DNA of 64,000 bases from Marivivens geojensis (lineage in GTDB: Bacteria; Pseudomonadota; Alphaproteobacteria; Rhodobacterales; Rhodobacteraceae). Every line of letters begins with the position of its first letter. The first letter of the stretch is position 1. The notes below the pieces were generated by a model. It saw only the letters and a program-made list of their open reading frames with translations. It ran no database searches and was not told where the DNA came from. Location of the stretch: NCBI RefSeq assembly GCF_023540835.1, contig NZ_JALKCU010000004.1, positions 1 to 64,000 on the forward strand, given 5' to 3'. The position numbers and the translations under genes were made by a program. Below, in pieces: positions 25,987-35,264 of this stretch.

Positions 25987-27435
25987 ATGACCCACTTGAT
26001 ACATCCAGTCCTCCTTTGTGGTGGATCAGGCACACGCCTGTGGCCCCTATCTCGCAAGTCTTATCCCAAACAATTCGTGAAGCTCATTGGCGAAGAGAGC
26101 CTCTTCCAGGCATCAGCCCGCCGCCTTGCAGGCGATGAATTTGCGTCGCCATCTGTAGTGACGGGATCTGACTTCCGATTTGTCGTCGTTGAACAGCTCG
26201 CCGCGCTAGAGATTGCACCACAAGATATCCTGATCGAACCATCCGCGCGCAACACCGCCGCTGCGATTTGCGCTGCAGCGGTTGTTCTTGAGGCTAAATC
26301 GGGCGACAGTCTGATGCTCATCGCTCCCTCGGACCATGTTATTCCTGACGCAGAACGGTTCCGCAACGCAGTAGTGGCAGCAACCCAAATCGCACTTGAT
26401 GGTCAGATTGTGACCTTTGGCATTCGGCCTGATCGGGCGGAGACCGGTTATGGTTGGCTCGAACTCTCGGTCAAAGCTTCCGATGACTTTGCACCCGTCG
26501 CTCAGCGGCTACTCTCGTTTGTCGAGAAGCCAGACACCGTAAAAGCGCAGAAGCTTCTCGATGGTGGAATGCACTTATGGAATGCAGGTATATTTCTCTT
26601 TTCAACATCAACAATTCTTGACGCATTCGCACGATTTGCTCCAGATACGCTGACCAAAGTTCGCGCCGCATTTAAAAACGCCGAGAATGACCTTGACTTC
26701 ACTAGACTTGCATCGGAACCGTGGGCAGAGCTTGAGGATATCTCAATCGACTACGCCGTCATGGAACGTGCGCCGAACCTATCCGTGGTGCCCTACGGAG
26801 GGACTTGGTCTGATCTTGGTGATTGGCAGGCCGTTTGGCGCGAAGGCGAGCCCGATACCGCAGGCGTTGTGACCACAGGTCCCTCGATGGCCTTAGACTG
26901 CAAGGATACACTTCTTCACGCCACGAGTGAAACGCAAGAAATCGTCGGGATCGGTCTTGAGGACATTATCGCCGTCGCGATGCCCGACGCCGTGCTCATC
27001 GCACACAAAGATCGCGCGCAGGATGTTAAAACGGCTGTTGCAAAGCTCAAAGCCAAAGGCGCATCACAGGCAGAGACCCTGCCCCGCGACTATCGACCCT
27101 GGGGTTGGTATGAAAGCCTCGCCCTCGGTCCCCGCTTCCAAGTGAAACGCATCGTTGTGAACTCCGGCGCGGCCCTTTCACTCCAGTCGCACCACCACCG
27201 CTCAGAACACTGGATAGTAGTCGCGGGCACCGCCAAGGTCACCATCAATGACGAGGTTAAACTCGTCACGGAAAACCAATCAGTCTACATACCCCTAGGC
27301 ACAGTACACCGCATGGAAAATCCAGGCAAACTGCCACTAACCCTCATCGAAGTGCAAACCGGAAGCTACTTCGGTGAGGACGATATCATTCGATACGAGG
27401 ATGTCTATTCACGGGGTCAGAGTGCTAAGGGATAG
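25987..27435 (+). CDS. manC: Mannose-1-phosphate guanylyltransferase / mannose-6-phosphate isomerase
   Basis: 482 residues, type II bifunctional layout. The N-terminal nucleotidyltransferase has LLCGGSGTRLWPLSRKSYPKQF and FVEKPD. The C-terminal cupin (about 365-475) carries the isomerase motif LQSHHHRSEHWIVVAGTAKVT and EVQTGSYFGEDDIIRYED. It makes GDP-mannose for gmd. AT-richer intergenic DNA follows, marking the end of the sugar-nucleotide block. Confidence 0.94.
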   Translation: MTHLIHPVLLCGGSGTRLWPLSRKSYPKQFVKLIGEESLFQASARRLAGDEFASPSVVTGSDFRFVVVEQLAALEIAPQDILIEPSARNTAAAICAAAVVLEAKSGDSLMLIAPSDHVIPDAERFRNAVVAATQIALDGQIVTFGIRPDRAETGYGWLELSVKASDDFAPVAQRLLSFVEKPDTVKAQKLLDGGMHLWNAGIFLFSTSTILDAFARFAPDTLTKVRAAFKNAENDLDFTRLASEPWAELEDISIDYAVMERAPNLSVVPYGGTWSDLGDWQAVWREGEPDTAGVVTTGPSMALDCKDTLLHATSETQEIVGIGLEDIIAVAMPDAVLIAHKDRAQDVKTAVAKLKAKGASQAETLPRDYRPWGWYESLALGPRFQVKRIVVNSGAALSLQSHHHRSEHWIVVAGTAKVTINDEVKLVTENQSVYIPLGTVHRMENPGKLPLTLIEVQTGSYFGEDDIIRYEDVYSRGQSAKG

Positions 27436-27547
27436 GTCTAAAACAATGCCATTCGATCAATTCCACCTACAAAACTTTCTATATCGCATGACAAGCGCAC
27501 ACGCTTAAGATAAAGAATACCCAAAATACAACAAAAGAAAAAGACAT

Positions 27548-28372
27548 ATGACTATTGATAAAGTGATTTGCACGTGCACCCATGCGGACTTACATACCTT
27601 CGCAGTCACCTCAACATTTATTACTAAATTCATTGAAGCAAATCATTATATAGTTTATGTTCCGGAAGACACTGTCGAAGAAGCCAAGACATTGGTTAGC
27701 GGTGCTTTTAACATTCTCTCGGAGAAAGATTATTATCATATTTTAGAATACATCAAATCCAAAAACAATATAAAGCCAGAACGAAACGGCTGGTATTTCC
27801 AACAATTCATTAAAATTTCAGAACTTAGCAAAGGTGAGGATTCCTCCGTAAACCTAATCTGGGATGCGGATACAGCACCATTAAGGAAAATAATTTTTTC
27901 TAGAAATAGCTTAATTTTTTACTATCAAGGAAAAGAACATCATCAACCATATTTTGAATTAATAAAAAATATTTTAGGAATGGAAAAAATAATAGACAGC
28001 TCATTCATTGCTCAATGCTTTCCAGCTCGCACTACTTGGGTCAAGAATCTAATACTGGATGTAGAAAATATACACAAAAAAGAATGGTACAAGGCGATTA
28101 TAGACAAAATAGATTTCAATAATAGTTCTGGATTTAGTGAATATGAAACCCTTGGAACATATATCTCCCACAAATATTCTAATGAAATTAGTATAAATAA
28201 AGATTGGAAAATCTGGTCCAGGGATGGATCAAAATATATCGGAAAAATCGACGATCTTTACAAAGTTGCAGCGCTTTTATCAAAGCACCTTGATCATATC
28301 AGCTTCGAAAAATGGCAAAAAAGAGACAAAAATATTCTTCGTAGAATAAAATTTAAATACTTTGGCAGATAG
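27548..28372 (+). CDS. DUF6492-like putative glycosyltransferase
   Basis: 274 residues. The pattern VICTCTHADLHTFAVTSTFI, then NGWYFQQFIKISELSK, then NLIWDADTAPLRKI with a DxD-type motif, resembles DUF6492/GT-A proteins near capsule loci. No membrane segment. Codons are much richer in A and T than in manC, a sign of separate origin. It is convergent with the fucosyltransferase. Acceptor and sugar unknown. Confidence 0.65.
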   Translation: MTIDKVICTCTHADLHTFAVTSTFITKFIEANHYIVYVPEDTVEEAKTLVSGAFNILSEKDYYHILEYIKSKNNIKPERNGWYFQQFIKISELSKGEDSSVNLIWDADTAPLRKIIFSRNSLIFYYQGKEHHQPYFELIKNILGMEKIIDSSFIAQCFPARTTWVKNLILDVENIHKKEWYKAIIDKIDFNNSSGFSEYETLGTYISHKYSNEISINKDWKIWSRDGSKYIGKIDDLYKVAALLSKHLDHISFEKWQKRDKNILRRIKFKYFGR

Positions 28373-28398
28373 AAATAGCCAATCAAGAGCAAAAACAG

Positions 28399-29208
28399 TC
28401 AACAGTCAATCGGACGCCAACTATCAGGATAAATGTCTTTGGCCTCCTCAAAATTGGGACCATACCATCTATTTGGACATATCACTTTCTTGTTTTTTGA
28501 CATATTCAAGTAAGCACCCCACCAGGAAAAAGTAGAGTTAGCAATAATATTAACTCGACATAGCGACATAAGATATATTTCCTCCAATGCAGTCAAACCC
28601 AAATCATCAGCAAAAGACGCATTCTTAATATCAATATTTTTCTTCACCCAATCAACATCATCGCTAAAAACAAGAAATCGATTTATTCCAGCAACAGAAG
28701 ACGCTATAGCCGCTGCTTTATTGAAATACTTAGAGCCCACAGGAAAATACTTCTCGTTTTCCAAGTAATCACCCCGGCGAATATGAATTGAAGCTGTTTC
28801 CTCTCCATCGACTAAAAAGTGGCTAACATTTTGGTAAATGTCATTATCAGTTAAATCCTTTATGAGCTGAGCGCTATGTCGATTAAAATATTTATCTGTC
28901 TGCCAGAATCCTTTTAGATACTTAGTTTTGTTTATCTTTGCTGCGTTACTACAAAAATTCACAGACGTCTCTTTGACTGAAAAAAATGTTGAAGCTATAA
29001 CATCTCCAAAGCGCAAATCTTCTTCATTACTAATCAATCTATCATAGGGGGCGCCAATCTGATTCAAAACAAAATCACGATGCCCCCGAGATAACAAATG
29101 ACGAATATCCAAAACTAATTTAACATTTGCATCAATACTTAAAGAACGAGCAAAAGCGTATTGAAAGAACTGGTTCCCAATACCGCCGTCAATCCTAGCC
29201 ACGATCAT
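28399..29208 (-). CDS. Alpha-1,2-fucosyltransferase (GT11)
   Basis: 269 residues. The GT11 signatures are clear: RIDGGIGNQFFQYAFARSL at 5-23, the donor-binding HIRRGDY at 142-148, and FLVFSDDVDWVK, ANSTFSWWGAYLN. It transfers fucose from GDP-fucose to a galactose-type acceptor. The donor is made by gmd/fcl upstream. It overlaps the GT2 gene by 14 bp and uses AT-rich codons. Confidence 0.9.
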   Translation of the reverse strand: MIVARIDGGIGNQFFQYAFARSLSIDANVKLVLDIRHLLSRGHRDFVLNQIGAPYDRLISNEEDLRFGDVIASTFFSVKETSVNFCSNAAKINKTKYLKGFWQTDKYFNRHSAQLIKDLTDNDIYQNVSHFLVDGEETASIHIRRGDYLENEKYFPVGSKYFNKAAAIASSVAGINRFLVFSDDVDWVKKNIDIKNASFADDLGLTALEEIYLMSLCRVNIIANSTFSWWGAYLNMSKNKKVICPNRWYGPNFEEAKDIYPDSWRPIDC

Positions 29209-30109
29209 TACTGAAACCTATCATAGAGCGTACCACACTTAGCAAGCCTCTTCTAAATTTTTTTTCCAGAACAACTTTTGGATAACATAAATATGCATCA
29301 ACCAAACTATTTACAGAATCTTTAATTGAAATATCCGCTATTTCACCGGCATGACCTGCCAATACAAGTGATTTCGCATGGAAGTACAGCTCGTGATTTT
29401 TAAACTTATCCAGAACCTTTAGTCTATAATTATGATTGAGATCAATATTTTTTGACATATTTGAACTGTGGCGCCGATATTTTGTCACTACACTATCATC
29501 TATTACAATGGCTTTTCCACCAAGCGTTAAATTTAGCAACATTATCCAATCTTCGCTAACAAAATTCTTATCAAATCCGCCAATTCGTCTAAGTTCCGAA
29601 GTCCTGATAAGCTGAGTCGGAGTTTGATATGGACATTTTTTAAGAAATATTTCGTCGAAACCATAGCGCCCTGCCCTTGGACTTATTTTTCTAACATGCT
29701 TCCCAAACTCATCTATAATTTCTACGCCAGCATACGCAGCAACAACGTCTGTGCCTTCTCGAGATAATGTCTCAATCATTCGACTAGTCTTAAATGAAAG
29801 CAGACAATCATCCGAGGCCAAAAGAGCAAAGTATTCGCCTTTGGCCCACCCAAGTCCTTCATTGAGGCTGTATACAAAACCCTTATTCTCACGAGAAACT
29901 ATACAAAACCTTTCAAATCTCTCACGACAAGACACCTCGAGATCAAAGATTACATTTTCGGTACAATCAGTCGAACCATCATTAATTACAATCAATTCGA
30001 TCCTATCATAATCTTGAGCAATAATGGATTTGATGGCCTCCTCTACATATTGCCCCTGATTATAACACGGTATCACATAGGTTACCAAAGGTTGGTTCGA
30101 TGTATTCAT
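29195..30109 (-). CDS. Family 2 glycosyltransferase
   Basis: 304 residues. The GT-A start VTYVIPCYNQGQYVEEAIKSIIAQDYDRIELIVINDGSTDCT is classic GT2, followed by the DxD-like ASDDCLL and the acceptor-side ED in VSEDWIMLL. It probably adds one sugar to the repeat unit. It is in the same operon as the fucosyltransferase (14-bp overlap) and 2 bp from the 2OG-type oxygenase gene. Confidence 0.9.
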   Translation of the reverse strand: MNTSNQPLVTYVIPCYNQGQYVEEAIKSIIAQDYDRIELIVINDGSTDCTENVIFDLEVSCRERFERFCIVSRENKGFVYSLNEGLGWAKGEYFALLASDDCLLSFKTSRMIETLSREGTDVVAAYAGVEIIDEFGKHVRKISPRAGRYGFDEIFLKKCPYQTPTQLIRTSELRRIGGFDKNFVSEDWIMLLNLTLGGKAIVIDDSVVTKYRRHSSNMSKNIDLNHNYRLKVLDKFKNHELYFHAKSLVLAGHAGEIADISIKDSVNSLVDAYLCYPKVVLEKKFRRGLLSVVRSMIGFSNDRG

Positions 30110-30111
30110 TT

Positions 30112-30978
30112 TTACAAACGGTATCCATATTGTGTATTGCTGCCTGAAAGAATGAGCGATTGATCAACTAACGGGTGGGAGCTGTTTTGCGCTGCATAAT
30201 AATGGGGAAGTCGGATGGGCTTCTTTCCCTGACCGGGCCCGCAGGGCGCCTTGCCCCGAAGAGCATCTGCCTTTTCGCTATCAATAAACTCAGCAATCAC
30301 ACAATACCTCACGCCTTCAGCAGCACTGTAGTCACCTCGGTGTGGAATATTTGTATCAAATAACAAGCAATCACCTGCCTGGTATGATACCCGCTGTTCC
30401 TGCTCACGATTTTCCTTTTTAGGTTTTCCTAGCATTCGACCCAGCTCATCCAAAAGGCTCACTGTGTAGAGGTGAGGCCGTTCGGTTGGAATGACTACTG
30501 TCCCAGATGGATGCCCATCCGCGTCAAAGACCATAAATAGCTTTAGACGGTAGCCAACGTTATCATCGTGCCAACCTTCGGATACGCTGTCCAATCCATC
30601 ACGCACAGTTTTAATGTAAAGGTCATCTAGACGTGCATTAGGTCCCAAATAATCAAATACCATCTGTTCCAGCCGCTTGCTGCCAAGGATAGCCTCCCAA
30701 AGAAAGTCTGGAATATCCCAACTTAAGTGTATCCGCTTCGATCTTTCAGGCGTCACACGGAGCTCTGACTTCTGCATGCGTTCAGTAAGTCCGTCGACGC
30801 CTAACAGTTCATCGATGCGCCCAATATACATTCCACCCTTCAAGCCGCTCTTCGAAGGTTTCGATAGACGATCAGCCTTTCTGTCAAAGGCAGTTATTTT
30901 CTTTCCTACAAGATAACGCCGCACCAAAAGTTTGGGTAATTTAAAGATCTTTATCATTTGTGTTTCCGCATGTATCAT
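30112..30978 (-). CDS. Phytanoyl-CoA dioxygenase-like (2OG-Fe) protein in the polysaccharide locus
   Basis: 288 residues. A facial triad can be proposed: H137 and D139 in GWHDDNVGYRLKLFMVFD, and H213 in FDTNIPHRGDYS, with R224 in GVRYCVIAEF for 2-oxoglutarate. The cupin-like core spans 115-235. This suggests an iron/2OG oxygenase, perhaps modifying a sugar or lipid carrier. It is expressed with two glycosyltransferases. Function not established. Confidence 0.65.
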   Translation of the reverse strand: MIHAETQMIKIFKLPKLLVRRYLVGKKITAFDRKADRLSKPSKSGLKGGMYIGRIDELLGVDGLTERMQKSELRVTPERSKRIHLSWDIPDFLWEAILGSKRLEQMVFDYLGPNARLDDLYIKTVRDGLDSVSEGWHDDNVGYRLKLFMVFDADGHPSGTVVIPTERPHLYTVSLLDELGRMLGKPKKENREQEQRVSYQAGDCLLFDTNIPHRGDYSAAEGVRYCVIAEFIDSEKADALRGKAPCGPGQGKKPIRLPHYYAAQNSSHPLVDQSLILSGSNTQYGYRL

Positions 30979-31011
30979 AAGACGCTGGAACGATCACATT
31001 GTGAATACTAA

Positions 31012-32487
31012 TCACAAATGTTGTGTCGCCGAAAATGAATACTCAACATCACCAGTGAGCAACCCTAAACTCGCCCTTGCCACCATCTCTGTATTTTTCT
31101 CATGATCCAGATCTGGCGTCAAAGGGAAGAACAGTTGCTCAATGATGCCCTCATGTGTCCGCGATAGAAGAGCGCCAGTCGCCGCCTGAAGAGCATCGTG
31201 ATCAATTGTCATGGCGGCGATCTCTTCAAAGTCTAAACCCTCACGATACGGAACAACGCCTGGCAGAGACCCATACCACGCAGCACCAAACACCATTGCC
31301 GGCGTCCCAACACGGACCGCCTCCCAGCCGACGGTTCCGGTAACAGATGCCACAAATTGTGCATTGGCAGCCAGTGCGTAAGTGCTCGCGTTGGACGGCA
31401 TAAATTCGACCTGCGGAATACGCGCGAGACGATGAAAGAACATCGGGCCTCGTGCATAGGCTCCCTGCCGCGGGTTTTCTTTTACAAAGATCTTCCAACC
31501 TTTGGGCAAATTGCGCGCTAAGGTCTCAATGAGAAGAGCCTGATCGCGGAATTTTCCACCTAACGCCGAGGTCGACATCTCAGGCTGGTTATGCAGAGGT
31601 ACGTAAATGTACTTCCCTGATAGGTCGACACTTCGACCCTCAAAATTGGCTAGATGCTCAAAGTATTCCATTTCATTGGTATGGAAGAACTTCGCGAAAG
31701 GATCGCGCCAATCGGGCAACTTGCCATAGATCGCACTCATTCGCGCCAGCGTCTTGCTGATATACAACGGATTGGCCAGTTTCAGCGGATCGTGACGCAC
31801 CAAGTGCTTTACAAAATTCAGAACAGCTTTCTTTGAAAGCTGGCCCGTCTTACCTTCCTGCTGCCAGCTATCGCTCATGTAAAAGAGCTCAGGAACGCTG
31901 CCCTTTTCAATCGCATAAGGCTCACCAGTGAAGCCCGACGGATCAAAACGTCCAAGATCATGGACATTCTGCATCGAGAAGAAACGGCCAGGAAATTGGC
32001 TCCAACTCAACACCGTCACCTTAACCCCCAAGGCGCGAGCGACTTCATAGAAAACCGTGTCGTAAAAAAGATGCGGCACACAGTAAAAGAGCGCATGGGT
32101 AATCTCACGCTCAGTAATGATTGAAGCAGCCGCGTCGCACACAATGTGGAAGTAGTCCAAATAGTCTTGGACGTGCCGAATGTTGTGAGACTTAAAATTG
32201 TAGTCAGGCGAGGTGCGATACAACTGCTCGACTGCCGTCTCGAGGATCTGACCATAATCCTCTGACGCAATGAGAGAAAAATTATCACCCGTTTGCGGAC
32301 GCCCTACAACGACTGGACCGAGCTTGCCTTCCTTCAAATTTAGCCATTGAAGTGAGGGGCCATGGACATCAGCATCATCGTATCCGATGTGGCACGCCAA
32401 CTTAATCTCACCAGACCCCAGTTCGAGCATGCGCTCCATAAATTTACGACGAAAATCGCCGCGCGCGTCACACATAAGTTGGATCAT
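31012..32487 (-). CDS. Capsule-polysaccharide-type (KpsS/KpsC-like) protein
   Basis: 491 residues. The C-terminal half resembles the Caps_synth GT-B domain: YIYVPLHNQPEMSTSALGG, GWKIFVKENPRQGAY, and FVASVTGTVGWEAVRVGTPAMVFGAAWYGSLPGV. This is the pattern of KDO/surface-carbohydrate transferases. The N-terminal half (1-200) is a second Rossmann-like unit. It is likely involved in linking or starting a capsule chain. It is in line with the three minus-strand genes before it. Confidence 0.75.
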   Translation of the reverse strand: MIQLMCDARGDFRRKFMERMLELGSGEIKLACHIGYDDADVHGPSLQWLNLKEGKLGPVVVGRPQTGDNFSLIASEDYGQILETAVEQLYRTSPDYNFKSHNIRHVQDYLDYFHIVCDAAASIITEREITHALFYCVPHLFYDTVFYEVARALGVKVTVLSWSQFPGRFFSMQNVHDLGRFDPSGFTGEPYAIEKGSVPELFYMSDSWQQEGKTGQLSKKAVLNFVKHLVRHDPLKLANPLYISKTLARMSAIYGKLPDWRDPFAKFFHTNEMEYFEHLANFEGRSVDLSGKYIYVPLHNQPEMSTSALGGKFRDQALLIETLARNLPKGWKIFVKENPRQGAYARGPMFFHRLARIPQVEFMPSNASTYALAANAQFVASVTGTVGWEAVRVGTPAMVFGAAWYGSLPGVVPYREGLDFEEIAAMTIDHDALQAATGALLSRTHEGIIEQLFFPLTPDLDHEKNTEMVARASLGLLTGDVEYSFSATQHL

Positions 32488-32695
32488 AGTTTGTTAAGCC
32501 CCATAAACTTTACTATCGTATCAATATACGACTTACTTCACCCAATAAACCCACAAACACCACGTGTCATAACTCTAAATGTCTTGCCGCATTCGCTTCC
32601 TAACATACCTAAGTTAAATGTGTTCAACTGTGGTGACGCGATGGACAACTCCGGACGCAAGTCATACCTTGTGACGGAATTACTTGGAGGCTCCA

Positions 32696-33457
32696 TTGGA
32701 ACGCGTCGTTATTTGCATGAAATGGGGCAAACTCTACGGCCCCGACTACGTTAACGTCCTCTATTCGGCTTGTCGGAACAACATCTCAGGTGACTTCCGT
32801 TTTGTATGCCTGACAGACGACGCAGACGGACTGGACGCAGCCATTGAATATTTCCCCATTCCAGACCTCGGAATTCACGAATTTGACTGGATCAAAGGGG
32901 GCTGGCCAAAAATTTCGGTCTTCAAACCCGACCTTTACGGCCTCACCGGGCGATGCCTCTTCATTGACCTAGACACAGTCATCTGCGGCCCGCTTGACGA
33001 GTTCTTTGAAAACGGCGGAGACTTTGTCGGCATCGACACAGGGCCAACCTGGGGACGACCCACTTCGGACCAAAAGCCCCTGCTTGGCACGGGCATCTTT
33101 GCGTTCACCCTTGGCGCATATTCCGAAATTTACGATGAATTTATTATGGACCCGCAGGCCGTGGTCACAAAGTACCGCATCGAACAGATCTATGTACAAG
33201 ATCGTATCGAGAATATCACGTACTGGCCGCGTTCGTGGGTGGAAAGCTTCAAGTATCATTACCGGAAACCCGCGCTTGTCGGCCTCGTCCTGCCGCCCAG
33301 AACACCAAGTCCCGAAAGCCGGGTAATCGCGTTCCACGGTGAACCTCGTCCAATCGATCTGGTCAAAGGTGGCCTTTGGGGTATATTCCCGAACGTTGGT
33401 CTTGGACGCGTTAGATGGGCAGTCGACTACTGGAAGCGCCACGGCGGTTCGGTATAA
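32696..33457 (+). CDS. GT8-like glycosyltransferase
   Basis: 253 residues from a TTG with GGAGG 5 nt upstream. CMKWGKLYGPDYVNVLYSACRNNI at the start and the metal-binding DxD in LFIDLDTVICGPL are typical of GT8/nucleotide-diphospho-sugar transferases. The later part has LLGTGIFAFTLGAY and a conserved aromatic stretch. It overlaps the next gene at TAATG. Sugar unknown. Confidence 0.75.
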   Translation: MERVVICMKWGKLYGPDYVNVLYSACRNNISGDFRFVCLTDDADGLDAAIEYFPIPDLGIHEFDWIKGGWPKISVFKPDLYGLTGRCLFIDLDTVICGPLDEFFENGGDFVGIDTGPTWGRPTSDQKPLLGTGIFAFTLGAYSEIYDEFIMDPQAVVTKYRIEQIYVQDRIENITYWPRSWVESFKYHYRKPALVGLVLPPRTPSPESRVIAFHGEPRPIDLVKGGLWGIFPNVGLGRVRWAVDYWKRHGGSV

Positions 33458-34098
33458 TGAACCTATCTAAGCTGAAATCTTGGCCACGGCGCTACCTCTA
33501 CCAGGCGCCACGTGGCTGGCTCCTGAAACTGACCCGAAACTCAGACCGTAAGATGGCGGAGTTACTGTCGGGCAAGTCGATAGCAATCGTTGGTAACGCT
33601 AAGTCGATTCTTGAGACGAACTATGGCGAACAGATAGAGACGCACGACGTAATCATACGCCTCAACAAGGGTTATGTGACGCAACCAGACGCCCAAGGCA
33701 CGCGCACCGATATGGTTGGCCTGACGCCCGAATTGTCCGAAGACGAGACGGTCGCGCACTTTGAGCCATCGTATTTCCTGATGCTTATCCCGAAGATGCG
33801 GCACTACAAGCTCTTTGGCAAAGATGCTATTAAGAACACCCTCTTCTATAAGTTCCGGTATTGGCTCGCAGACCGAAACTTGATCGGGAGAAGGCCCTCG
33901 TCAGGCTTTATGGCAATTAGTTGGATAGTGAGGCTTGGCATCGCAAAATCGATCACACTTTACGGGTTCGATTTTGGCGCGACACCGACCTACTACAATC
34001 CCAACGGCTACAAGACGCCACACAACTATGATCGAGAGCGAGAGATCGTCCTTGATTGGGAGAGCAAAGGTCTAATCCGAATTGTTCGGTCTATCTGA
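33457..34098 (+). CDS. Sialyltransferase-like (GT29-type) protein
   Basis: 213 residues from the ATG that shares its A with the previous stop. SIAIVGNAKSILETNYG followed by THDVIIRLNKG (41-72) copies the large sialyl motif of GT29. RPSSGFMAISWIVRLG and YGFDFG resemble the small motif, and a His lies in TPHNYDRER as in motif VS. No sialic acid synthesis genes are nearby, so the donor may be another sugar acid. The fold call is good; the specificity is open. Confidence 0.75.
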   Translation: MNLSKLKSWPRRYLYQAPRGWLLKLTRNSDRKMAELLSGKSIAIVGNAKSILETNYGEQIETHDVIIRLNKGYVTQPDAQGTRTDMVGLTPELSEDETVAHFEPSYFLMLIPKMRHYKLFGKDAIKNTLFYKFRYWLADRNLIGRRPSSGFMAISWIVRLGIAKSITLYGFDFGATPTYYNPNGYKTPHNYDREREIVLDWESKGLIRIVRSI

Positions 34099-34240
34099 CC
34101 GTAGCTAAGTCTAAATGCCCGATAACACCCACCCCCGGCCACCCAACGCATCGCGTGACCCAGCGCAAAGCGATCAATCAATGGAGCCAAAATCAAAGCC
34201 TAACTATGAGAATGACGCAGCCAGCGCGACAACGCCCAGG

Positions 34241-35203
34241 TTATGTCGGACCAACTTGCGTTAACCGCTTAACCTCAGACTTCGCCCCGAGGATCAGCCC
34301 CACACGCTGGTGGTGATCCTCGGGCTGCAGGTCGAGGATATCGCTCACGCCGTTCGTCGCTGCAGCGCCCGCCTGTTCCATGATCATCGCCATCGGGTTC
34401 GCCTCATACATCAGACGCAACCGACCGCCCTTATCCCGCAGCTTTGCATCGACGGGATACATGAACACGCCGCCCCGCATCAGGATGCGATGAACCTCAG
34501 CCACGAGGGAGGCAATCCAGCGCATGTTGAAATCCTTGCCGCGCGGACCGTCTTTGCCAGCGAGGCAGGCCTCAACATACTCCCGCACAGGCGCATCCCA
34601 GAACCGCATCCGCGACATGTTCACCGCGAACTCAGCCGTTTCTTCGGCCACGCGAATATCGCCGTGGGTCAAACGGAAATCACCCGTCCCCTGCCGCGCA
34701 GAGAACCCGTGGACCCCCTGCCCCATCGTCAGAACCAGCATCGTCGACGGGCCATAAATCGCATAGCCAGCCACGATCTGATCGCGCCCTTTACGCAGAA
34801 CCGTCCGATCGCCGTCCGCCTGTACCTGCATGACCGAAAAGATCGACCCGACGGTCATGTTCACGTCCAAATTGGACGACCCATCCAGCGGGTCAAAGTA
34901 GAGGATGTAATCCCCCGCCTTCGGCTTCTTGAGCCACTGAACCTCGTCCATTTCCTCGGACACCAACGCGGCCACATGGCCACTGTTACACGTTTCAAGG
35001 AAGATATCATTCGCCACGATGTCGAGCGGCTTTTGCATCTCGCCCTGAACATTCGTCTCATCCGTCTGCCCAAGGTTTCCCTCAAACGCCATGTCACGCA
35101 CATGACTGGCAATACGGGCACAGCTCGCCGCGATATCTTCGATCAGGAAAACAAGTGACGGATCGGTGTCCGTAGCCGTAAGGAAATGACGCAAGCTCTG
35201 CAT
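34241..35203 (-). CDS. fbp: Fructose-1,6-bisphosphatase class I
   Basis: 320 residues. The signature YFDPLDGSSNLDVNMTVGSIFSV holds the metal ligands, and the substrate side is seen in RMRFWDAPVREYVEACL, RWIASLVAEVHRILMRGGVFMYP and PMAMIMEQAGAAATNG. It removes phosphate from fructose-1,6-bisphosphate in gluconeogenesis or the Calvin cycle. Alone here rather than in a cbb operon. A housekeeping function on the repABC side of the genome. Confidence 0.95.
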   Translation of the reverse strand: MQSLRHFLTATDTDPSLVFLIEDIAASCARIASHVRDMAFEGNLGQTDETNVQGEMQKPLDIVANDIFLETCNSGHVAALVSEEMDEVQWLKKPKAGDYILYFDPLDGSSNLDVNMTVGSIFSVMQVQADGDRTVLRKGRDQIVAGYAIYGPSTMLVLTMGQGVHGFSARQGTGDFRLTHGDIRVAEETAEFAVNMSRMRFWDAPVREYVEACLAGKDGPRGKDFNMRWIASLVAEVHRILMRGGVFMYPVDAKLRDKGGRLRLMYEANPMAMIMEQAGAAATNGVSDILDLQPEDHHQRVGLILGAKSEVKRLTQVGPT

Positions 35204-35264
35204 GACGGGACCTTTCGAATGCAGGGCAGATGTACCGCCCTGCAGCTTTGGTCACAAGCGACGA

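Noticed and set aside
34310-35158. 282-codon open frame antisense to fbp
   Set aside because: His/Arg-rich shadow product; fbp on the other strand is complete and conserved.
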